From the NCBI GenBank assembly GCA_013375335.1, contig JABXJZ010000085.1:1-6491 (forward strand): a DNA stretch of 6,491 nucleotides. Direction: 5' to 3'. The position numbers and the translations under genes are program-made. The DNA is from Desulfobacterales bacterium (GTDB taxonomy: Bacteria; Desulfobacterota; DSM-4660; Desulfatiglandales; B25-G16). Under the pieces are notes generated by a model. It was not told where the DNA came from and ran no database searches. It was given only the letters and a program-made list of their open reading frames with translations. Positions 1-4,736 of this stretch are shown piece by piece (the stretch's first letter is position 1; every line of letters begins with the position of its first letter).

Positions 1-176
1 CCCAAGCGAAATTCTCTTTGCGAACTTGAGGCATAAACGATAACACCGTCTTTCACAAAGATCTTAACTATATTGTCACCATCGCTTAGCTGCAGGACAC
101 CGGTCTTCTTTTCATGGGACAACAACTGTAAGAGGCTAGCAAGATAAAATGCTTCAAGTTTGCCCTTAAGTGACAT
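1..176 (-). CDS. DUF4388 (PATAN-like) domain protein, N-terminal part, cut by window edge
   Basis: The reverse strand opens with ATG at 174-176 and stays open for 58 codons until the window ends, so only the N-terminus is present. It starts MSLKGKLEAFYLASLLQLLS, followed by KKTGVLQL (residues 23-30) and VKDGVIVYASS (41-51). This is the usual DUF4388 opening: 'MSLKGxLexfxLxxLLQLL', then a short 'k-x-G-x-L-x-l' strand, then 'F-x-x-G-x-i-x-x-A'. DUF4388 domains occur in bacterial signalling and regulatory proteins, often beside response-regulator or GTPase-linked modules, and are abundant in deltaproteobacteria. What this one is fused to lies outside the window. The ribosome binding site is weak (GGCGCGGG, 8-10 bases upstream on the minus strand). 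The gene is divergent from the aldo/keto reductase. The family call is fairly firm; the precise role is unknown. Confidence 0.75.
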   Translation of the reverse strand, partial: MSLKGKLEAFYLASLLQLLSHEKKTGVLQLSDGDNIVKIFVKDGVIVYASSSQREFRL

Positions 177-691
177 AGAATACCCGCGCCTTTATGTTTA
201 CCTGATCACCGATACTATGCAACTTGCTACAAGAGCAAAAACATAAATGGTGCTCACAACATCTCCTGCAAAAGAGCACAAGCCCTCAAACTAGCACAAT
301 GATAGCCCTTACACCCTAAGGTCTGTTTCGTAAGGCCTCCTCTAGAAAGTACCCCTCCCCAAAGCAACAAAGGCCTCCCGCCGGCACAGCCATAGTGCCT
401 TTTGAAGGCCATTTGAAAGCCTTACCGATTACCTGGCCTCTATTTCTTTTCTTCCCGCTTGAGCGAGTCACTAAAGCGGACTTAGGGTAATCAAAAAAGG
501 TTAGCGGTTAATAGTGTCCTTCATGGGATGGTCGGTCATGGACCCCCGAGATATCTGCCTCACGCATCATTGCGGTCTTGGTATTTGGATATCTCAAGTT
601 GATAGTATCGATGAAGCTGGGCTCAAAAGTCAAGAAAAAACAGGACTTAGTACGTATAGCTCACTGTATCAAGCGCCTTCTCCATCACCCG

Positions 692-754
692 ATCTTATCC
701 ATTAGCGACTGAAATATCCAAAGATCGTGCCGGATTCCAGCCTATCTTATCCAT
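692..754 (+). repeat. Exact 11-bp direct repeat ATCTTATCCAT, two copies
   Basis: ATCTTATCCAT is present at 692-702 and again at 744-754, with 52 bp from start to start (about five helical turns). The second copy directly abuts the left arm of the hairpin at 755-781. The spacing would suit a pair of protein-binding half-sites upstream of the reductase promoter, but that is inference. The repeat itself is seen directly. Confidence 0.5.
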
Positions 755-781
755 CTTCGGAGAATGATCACTTCTCTGAAG
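755..781 (+). other. Hairpin with 10-bp stem upstream of the aldo/keto reductase promoter
   Basis: CTTCGGAGAA (755-764) pairs with TTCTCTGAAG (772-781). In RNA this gives nine Watson-Crick pairs and one G-U pair around the 7-base loop TGATCAC. No T-run follows on either strand, so it does not look like an intrinsic terminator. It could be an operator or part of a small RNA. It sits about 50 bases upstream of the proposed -35 box. Confidence 0.45.
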
Positions 782-829
782 CCGAAGGCGTTTCCACCAG
801 TGAATTTTCAGGGATATGTTTCAAGGCAC

Positions 830-858
830 TTTACCTGCTCAAATTATTGTATCATAAT
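830..858 (+). promoter_or_regulatory. Sigma70-like promoter for the aldo/keto reductase
   Basis: TTTACC (830-835) is followed by a 17-base spacer and CATAAT (853-858). This matches four of six -35 and five of six -10 consensus positions at ideal spacing. Transcription would start near 865, leaving a leader of roughly 30 bases before the ATG at 898. Confidence 0.5.
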
Positions 859-897
859 GTAAAGCATGCAGGGGGTTTTGTGTGAAGGAGGAGGCTT

Positions 898-1926
898 ATG
901 AAATCCGTAAGGCTTGGAAAGACAGGGATTTTGGTTTCAGAGCTTGGTTTCGGAGGTATTCCCATTACTAGACTGGACTTCAATGAGGCGGTGAGTTTGG
1001 TCGGATATTGCTTTGATCAGGGGATCACTTTTTTCGACACAGCAAACGCTTACGGCGATAGCGAGCCGAAGATAGGTTCGGCTCTTCAGGATCTCCGTGA
1101 CCAAGTTACCTTGGCAACGAAGACCTTAGTCCGCGACGCAGCAGGGGCGATGCGGCAGGTTGAGAAAAGTCTTGAGCGTCTGAGAACAGACCACATAGAC
1201 CTCTACCAGCTTCACAACATCTCCAATCAAGAGGCACTGGACAAGGTGCTGGATTCTGGAGGCGCTTACGAAGCCTTGGTCCAAGCCCGAGACGAGGGCA
1301 AGATAGGGCACCTAGGCTTCAGCTCCCATAACCTGGACATAGCTGTAAGGGCATGTCGTACGGGTTTGTTTGCGACGGTCCAGATACCCTTCAACCTCAT
1401 AGAACAGGACCCGGCCGAAAAACTGCTCCCCGTTGCTCGCCAACATGACATGGGGGTTATCGCGATGAAGCCCTTGGGAGGTGGATTGCTGAACCGGGCC
1501 GACTTGTGCTTTGGTTTTCTGCAACAGTATGATGATGTGGTGCCTATACCCGGCATGGAATCCAGGCGTGAGGTTGAGCAAAACCTCCAATACTACAGCG
1601 CGCCACGGGCACTCAGCCAGCAAGACTGGACCGAGACAGAGAAGATTCGATCCGAAGTAGGCGCCAGATTTTGCCACCGTTGTCAATATTGTCAGCCTTG
1701 CCCTGAAGGCGTCGAGATCTGGCGTGTCCTCCTTTTTAAGGCCCAAGCCAAGCGTTTCCCACCCGAAATGGCCATCAAGATGGGCATGGAGCCGATGAAA
1801 ATGGCTGAAAACTGTGTCCAATGTGGGGAGTGCGAGGCAAAGTGCCCCTACGAATTGCCCGTACCGGACTTGATCAATGAGAGCCTGGACCACTATCGGC
1901 AGTTCTGTGAACAACACGGACAGTAG
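898..1926 (+). CDS. Aldo/keto reductase with C-terminal [4Fe-4S] ferredoxin-like domain
   Basis: A 342-residue cytoplasmic oxidoreductase. Residues 1-250 form the aldo/keto reductase barrel: the opening VRLGKTGILVSELGFGG and the full catalytic tetrad D47 (FFDTANAYG), Y52, K75 (ATKT) and H106 (YQLHN). KPLGGG is at 191-196 and a cofactor-binding loop PIPGMESRREVEQNL at 216-230. The tail has two cysteine groups, C259-x2-C262-x2-C265-x2-CP (268) and C306-x2-C309-x2-C312-x3-CP (316). Eight cysteines suffice for two [4Fe-4S] clusters. This architecture is common in anaerobes. NAD(P)H-dependent carbonyl chemistry linked to iron-sulfur electron transfer is the usual assumption, but the substrate cannot be read from sequence. 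The start is well supported by AAGGAGG (885-891), six bases before the ATG. The gene looks complete and monocistronic. Confidence 0.93.
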   Translation: MKSVRLGKTGILVSELGFGGIPITRLDFNEAVSLVGYCFDQGITFFDTANAYGDSEPKIGSALQDLRDQVTLATKTLVRDAAGAMRQVEKSLERLRTDHIDLYQLHNISNQEALDKVLDSGGAYEALVQARDEGKIGHLGFSSHNLDIAVRACRTGLFATVQIPFNLIEQDPAEKLLPVARQHDMGVIAMKPLGGGLLNRADLCFGFLQQYDDVVPIPGMESRREVEQNLQYYSAPRALSQQDWTETEKIRSEVGARFCHRCQYCQPCPEGVEIWRVLLFKAQAKRFPPEMAIKMGMEPMKMAENCVQCGECEAKCPYELPVPDLINESLDHYRQFCEQHGQ

Positions 1927-2097
1927 AGAATATCACGTGAGGAGTCTCATAATCGCATGGTGTCGTCCAACAACTTGCAGAACTCGCCCCAATAGATCAG
2001 GCCATATCGCTAGCATAGATTTTAAGCTCAAATAATTTGTTGAATCGATTATTATAGAATAAAGTTTGCTCTGTATGCCAACTGGCAGAGGAAGGGA
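1927..2097. other. Intergenic gap; small hairpin overlapping a ribosome binding site
   Basis: This 171-base, partly AT-rich gap has no intrinsic terminator that I can recognise after the reductase. TGCC (2076-2079) and GGCA (2084-2087), flanked by CTC (2069-2071) and GAG (2088-2090) with a four-base bulge, can fold over the start of the AGAGGAAGG ribosome binding site of the next gene. The stem is weak, so any control of translation is speculative. The run near 2050-2060 (TAGAAT at 2055-2060) could be a -10 box, but no -35 sits at the right distance. Confidence 0.3.
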
Positions 2098-2454
2098 ATG
2101 GAAGACGTGTCCTTCATAACAACTGAAGATAATGATGACCTGATCGTGTCATTCGCTATTCCGGTCTCAGACTATGCGGACGTCAAGAGTTTGACTCTCT
2201 TGCGTACACCAAAGTATGAATTCATTCTCGATGCCGCAGAGCGAGGGGTCAGTGTGTCCTACGATGATTTCCCGGACGACGAAGACGACCTTCTGGAGGA
2301 AATTGAAATAGAGGAGGACGTGGTTAAAATCACCATCAGTCATCGCAGATACGCACTGAATGTTCAAGATGTCGATGACGAGGAAGTGAAAAGGGCAATG
2401 AAAACCCTAAAAAAGACGAACTTCGATCAGCGCTTCAAACTAAGCATCCTCTAA
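2098..2454 (+). CDS. Small, strongly acidic protein of unknown function
   Basis: I do not recognise this 118-residue protein. About a quarter of its residues are Asp or Glu (30 acidic against 14 Lys/Arg), giving a net charge near -16. The centre (residues 56-74) is an almost continuous acidic patch ending in LLEEIEIEED. The tail (98-114) is basic, with KRAMKTLKKT. Alternating hydrophobic residues (LIVSFAIPV at 15-23, VVKITISHRRYALNV at 75-89) suggest a mostly beta-strand fold followed by a C-terminal helix. There is no signal peptide or membrane segment, so it is probably cytoplasmic. The start is supported by AGAGGAAGG (2087-2095) just upstream of the ATG. Neighbours are separated by 171 and 254 bases, so it appears to be transcribed alone. 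Codon use and the ribosome binding site argue for a real gene. Confidence 0.7.
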   Translation: MEDVSFITTEDNDDLIVSFAIPVSDYADVKSLTLLRTPKYEFILDAAERGVSVSYDDFPDDEDDLLEEIEIEEDVVKITISHRRYALNVQDVDDEEVKRAMKTLKKTNFDQRFKLSIL

Positions 2455-2480
2455 TAAGCCGCTGCAGATCCGTAGAGGCG

Positions 2481-2502
2481 AGGCCCAGTCTCAGTGGGGC
2501 TT
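2481..2502 (+). terminator. Possible weak terminator hairpin after the acidic-protein gene
   Basis: AGGCCC (2481-2486) pairs with GGGCTT (2497-2502), including one G-U pair, around a 10-base loop, 26 bases after the stop codon. No T-run follows directly; the first one, TTTT, begins about 10 bases later. Intrinsic termination is therefore doubtful. Confidence 0.25.
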
Positions 2503-2617
2503 GTAGTGCAAGTTTTACCACATAGATCTCCTGAACTATGTTTCCCCATCGCCCCAAACAACTAATTGTCCCTGATGCTTTTATGGTCTACTTCCTTTCT
2601 TACGGGTTAATAAAGAT

Positions 2618-2647
2618 TTGACCTCAACGTCTAACCTTTGCTAATGT
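2618..2647 (+). promoter_or_regulatory. Candidate promoter for the IHF gene cluster
   Basis: TTGACC (2618-2623, five of six -35 positions) precedes TAATGT (2642-2647) by 18 bases. TGC directly before the -10 gives an extended -10 element that would offset its poor match. It lies 61 bases upstream of the first gene's ATG. No other candidate in this 254-base gap is better. Confidence 0.35.
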
Positions 2648-2708
2648 TATGGCTAAGCTGTGAGTTGTTCGACAAATCCCGCCAATTCGGCCACAAGTAT
2701 TCAGCATA

Positions 2709-2984
2709 ATGGGCTTAGGCCTTCGAATCTTTCTCGTCAACGATGATGACTCCTTACAGCTCCTTTCGCTCGCCAAGTTCGAGCGATTGTGCCGGCGGGA
2801 TCCTGGGGAACGTCTCCCCCAATACGCCGGCAAACGTGTCCGATACGCTCTGGTAGTTCTGGAAGTGGTAAATGGAAAGCCAATAGACATCAACCGAGTC
2901 CAATACTCTTATCTATGCTTCGATTCCGAAGGCCGGATCAATACCGCTGAAAGGGAAAAACAGGCGAGCTCACCATGGCCCTGA
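2709..2984 (+). CDS. Conserved small protein preceding and overlapping the IHF-alpha gene
   Basis: A 91-residue protein opening with MGLGLRIFLVNDDDSLQ, followed by an Arg-rich stretch, FERLCRRDPGERLPQYAGKRVRY (residues 24-46), and a strand-rich half with YALVVLEVVNGKPIDINRVQYS. From memory, similar short proteins with the same opening lie next to IHF genes in deltaproteobacteria; no function is known to me. It has no signal peptide, membrane helix or cysteine motif, and is basic in the middle. Its last ten bases overlap the IHF start (2975-2984), which implies a shared transcript and translational coupling. There is no clear Shine-Dalgarno sequence before the ATG, so the start rests on the typical opening sequence. 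An RNA-, DNA- or IHF-linked role is only a guess from context. Confidence 0.75.
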   Translation: MGLGLRIFLVNDDDSLQLLSLAKFERLCRRDPGERLPQYAGKRVRYALVVLEVVNGKPIDINRVQYSYLCFDSEGRINTAEREKQASSPWP

Positions 2985-3283
2985 CGAAAGCAGATCTGAT
3001 CGATTCTATTTACAATCGAGTCGGCCTATCCAAGACGAAATCCGCGCAGGTAGCCGAATCCCTCCTAGAGATAGTGAAGAAGACCCTGGAAGGGGGCGAG
3101 GATGTCCTGATCACCGGGTTTGGGAAATTCTATGTGAAAGAGAAGAGGGAACGGAGAGGTAGGAACCCTCAGACCGGTGAAGACATAATGCTGGGTGAAA
3201 GGAGGGTTGTTCGGTTCAGGTGCTCTGGGAGGTTGAGGGAAAAGCTCAACAGTCAAGGGAAATCAATCCAAGAACTGCCTTAG
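2975..3283 (+). CDS. ihfA: Integration host factor alpha-type (HU/IHF family) DNA-bending protein
   Basis: A 102-residue nucleoid protein of the HU/IHF family, which binds the DNA minor groove as a dimer and bends it sharply in transcription, replication and recombination. Residues 1-45 give the helical dimerisation half (ALTKADLIDSIYNRVGLSK...), then ITGFGKF (46-52), a typical loop. The DNA-wrapping arm spans residues 53-76 and contains RRGRNPQTGEDI, with the intercalating proline at P65, as in IHF-alpha. The body closes with RRVVRFRCSGRLREKLN (76-92). It resembles IHF-alpha more than HU, though family members intergrade, so the symbol is tentative. The last ten residues extend past the usual end. 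The ATG lies inside the previous gene; the nearest ribosome binding site is the weak AGGCGAG about seven bases upstream, so expression probably depends on coupled translation. The stop is a tandem TAG TGA. Confidence 0.88.
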   Translation: MALTKADLIDSIYNRVGLSKTKSAQVAESLLEIVKKTLEGGEDVLITGFGKFYVKEKRERRGRNPQTGEDIMLGERRVVRFRCSGRLREKLNSQGKSIQELP

Positions 3284-3304
3284 TGATTTTTTCCGAAGCA
3301 CCGG

Positions 3305-3724
3305 GTGTGTGCTAGCCAAAGCGTGTCAGAATACTTGCTCCGACTTTACATTGTCCCTTCCCTCCTATTAGTGGCCTCATTGGGGTTGCTCTTCAAATTC
3401 TACTCAGGACCTGCCGGATGGTGGTTCAATAATTATGGTGCCGGAGTCGTGTATGAAGTCTTCTGGATCCTTGTTGGTTTTTTCCTTTTCCCTGGCAAAA
3501 AGGCAGCCAACAGAATCCCGTTCTCGGTATTTGGGATCACCTGCGGCTTAGAGATCCTTCAGCTCTCCCATCCCTGGCCCCTGGAAAAGATCCGGTCATA
3601 TCCTCTGGGAAGCGCGCTCATCGGCACCACGTTCACGTGGTGGGATTTTCCGCACTATGCTATTGGGTGTGTGATCGGCTGGCTAATCTTCAGGAAGCTG
3701 GCCAAGACAGCTCTCCAATCCTAA
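3305..3724 (+). CDS. DUF2809 family small integral membrane protein
   Basis: A 139-residue protein with four likely membrane helices, at about residues 12-31, 46-63, 71-88 and 113-131. The third carries GLEILQLS (81-88), with a conserved-looking glutamate inside the helix. The loop and fourth helix carry LIGTTFTWWDFPHYAIGC (105-122). Together these match the DUF2809 pattern 'E-x-x-Q ... R/S-x-x-iGstFdw-D-x-x-xY-xiG'. Family function is unknown. The frame is the same as the IHF gene's, separated by the tandem stop, so the start can be no earlier than 3287. GTG at 3305 is the first possible start and GTG at 3323 the next; neither has a good ribosome binding site. It lies 21 bases after the IHF stop and is probably the last gene of that transcript. 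Confidence 0.78.
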   Translation: MCASQSVSEYLLRLYIVPSLLLVASLGLLFKFYSGPAGWWFNNYGAGVVYEVFWILVGFFLFPGKKAANRIPFSVFGITCGLEILQLSHPWPLEKIRSYPLGSALIGTTFTWWDFPHYAIGCVIGWLIFRKLAKTALQS

Positions 3725-3756
3725 GGCAATGTGGACGACGGGCCATATCTGATGCT

Positions 3757-3863
3757 GAGACTGTCGAAAAAGTCCGACTCTTGAGTTTTTGAAAAAATAG
3801 ATGTAATAAAATCAATAAGTTACAAACTCCGAAATCATGGATTTAGGGTTTTTCGACAGTCTC
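3757..3863. repeat. 107-bp element with perfect 15-bp terminal inverted repeats (MITE-like)
   Basis: GAGACTGTCGAAAAA (3757-3771) is the exact reverse complement of TTTTTCGACAGTCTC (3849-3863). The interior is AT-rich, has no ORF, and contains a second nested pair, GAGTTT (3783-3788) and AAACTC (3824-3829). GCT flanks both ends (3754-3756 and 3864-3866), which could be a 3-bp target duplication but could also be chance. Size, ends and position between genes suit a nonautonomous mobile element. A structured RNA or a hairpin protecting the end of the upstream transcript is the alternative. It does not look like an intrinsic terminator, because the T-run is inside the stem. Confidence 0.6.
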
Positions 3864-4135
3864 GCTATGATTGTGAAAATTTGAAACGCCTGAAAATGTT
3901 AGGTTGTTCTCAATATCAGTCAGCAAAGACTGCATATCAGCTATACTCCCTCTGATATATGTCTTGTTATTAGCGATCTCTCATCGGTCAGCCTTTTTTG
4001 TTTTTTGGGGCATCTCTCTATAGCGGCATAATTTATGGCAAGAGTAATAGGTCCTTAGGGTCCTATTTCACTTGACACGCAAGCGTCATTTCACTAAACC
4101 CCGACGGAATTTTCCACTCAAAGCAGAACTTTTTT
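3864..4135. other. Noncoding gap with short repeats upstream of the DUF1080 remnant
   Basis: No gene is visible here. ATATCAG occurs twice directly (3913-3919 and 3934-3940) and once inverted as CTGATAT (3952-3958). The last two form a 7-bp stem with an 11-base loop. CAGTC (3917-3921) and GACTG (3928-3932) form a second, overlapping stem. T-rich DNA lies at about 3995-4007, without a strong preceding stem. GGTCCT is repeated at 4050-4055 and 4059-4064. A perfect -35 sequence TTGACA lies at 4072-4077, but the best -10 at 17 bases (TAAACC, 4095-4100) matches only half the consensus, so any promoter for the downstream remnant is weak or lost. Confidence 0.4.
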
Positions 4136-4142
4136 GAGGAGG
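4136..4142 (+). promoter_or_regulatory. Strong ribosome binding site facing a missing start codon
   Basis: GAGGAGG lies four bases before ATC (4147-4149) and seven before ACG (4150-4152), both in the DUF1080 frame. Each is one change from ATG. The frame has a TGA at 4135-4137 and no ATG, GTG or TTG until TTG at 4201, which would discard the signal peptide. The site marks where translation once began, or still begins from a near-cognate codon. Confidence 0.6.
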
Positions 4143-4149
4143 ATACATC

Positions 4150-4701
4150 ACGCGTCGTATCGCGAGTCTGTTACTGGTTCTCTCCACCGCTGTTTTTATC
4201 TTGAGCATGACCTTGGCTGCCGAACAGTCAGGCCGAGCAATTAAGCTGCTCGATGGCAAGACCCTAGCCAGCTGGGGCTCCTTTACCGTCGATCGGATGG
4301 TCAAGATGGAAGATGTCTGGAGCGTCAAAGAGGGCACCCTGATATGCAAAGGCGAGCCGTTGGGCTACCTGCATACCAAGGAGGATTACACCAACTTCAA
4401 ATTGACTGTCGAATGGCGTTGGACCCCAGGTCAAGGGACCCGAAGATCAATTCAAGGACATTGAACACAAAAACTTGGTGGGATTCTTGTTGTCCGCAAG
4501 ACCAAGGCCGCCGAGAAAGAGCCTGGCAACTGGAATAGGGCTGAAATCACAGTCGATCGTGGTACGATCACTGCGGTAATCAACGGTGAGGAGGTCAATA
4601 AGGCCACTAACTGTGACGTGGTGGCAGGCAAGATCGGCTTGCAGTCGGAAGGCAGCGAGATCCATTTCCGTGCGATCGAGCTAATCCCCATCGAGAAGTG
4701 A
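4150..4701 (+). pseudogene. Decayed secreted DUF1080 (3-keto-disaccharide hydrolase-like) gene
   Basis: Read from ACG at 4150, the frame gives a signal peptide, RRIASLLLVLSTAVFILS then a likely cleavage after LAA (about residues 2-23). The DUF1080 start follows: IKLLDGKTLASWGSF, then VWSVKEGTLICKGEPLGYL and TNFKLTVEWRWTPG. The frame stops at TGA 4462-4464. The same frame resumes with EPGNWNRAEITVDRGTITAV and ends GKIGLQSEGSEIHFRAIELI before TGA 4699-4701, the usual end of the domain. Between them, the +1 frame from 4436 reads GPEDQFKDIEHKNL, reminiscent of the family's 'GPDKxxPKxIEAQL' segment, so two compensating indels near 4431 and 4470-4500 are likely. The conceptual length (183 codons) is short and the NSGV region is missing. 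Related proteins are exported glycan-degrading enzymes. No standard start codon exists, so the gene is probably nonfunctional. A sequencing error could explain one defect but hardly all. Confidence 0.75.
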
Positions 4702-4736
4702 GAATGGCTGGAGTGGTATAGCAGAGGTGGAACGCC

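Larger units (their letters stand above)
177..829. other. Long intergenic region between divergent genes, no convincing gene
   Basis: About 650 bases carry no ORF that looks like a protein. A 63-codon GTG-start frame at 514-705 lacks a ribosome binding site and a recognisable domain. Near the DUF4388 start there is a 6-bp inverted repeat, GTGCTC (250-255) and GAGCAC (274-279), with an 18-base loop. It would lie in that gene's leader. AAGGCCTCC occurs twice (332-340 and 370-378). CCGCTT (455-460) pairs with AAGCGG (474-479). The stretch should hold the promoter of the DUF4388 gene, but I could not find a convincing -35/-10 pair. I saw no tRNA, SRP RNA, RNase P or riboswitch consensus on either strand. 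Confidence 0.5.

Noticed and set aside
514..705. 63-codon GTG-start ORF on the plus strand
   Set aside because: It has no ribosome binding site, no recognisable domain and ordinary noncoding composition; it is most likely a chance open frame.
1312..1917. 201-codon ORF antisense to the aldo/keto reductase
   Set aside because: It lies entirely within a strongly supported gene on the other strand and shows no domain; it is a shadow frame.
3964..4010. T-rich stretch as an intrinsic terminator
   Set aside because: The only preceding stem, CGAT with ATCG, has four pairs and is separated from the T-run by seven bases.
4072..4100. Perfect TTGACA upstream of the DUF1080 remnant as a promoter
   Set aside because: The only -10 at suitable spacing, TAAACC, matches three of six positions, so it was not listed as a separate promoter.
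4201..4464. Reading the DUF1080 fragment as a genuine 87-residue gene starting at TTG 4201
   Set aside because: That start removes the signal peptide, has no ribosome binding site at the right distance, and the product ends mid-domain; a decayed longer gene explains the sequence better.
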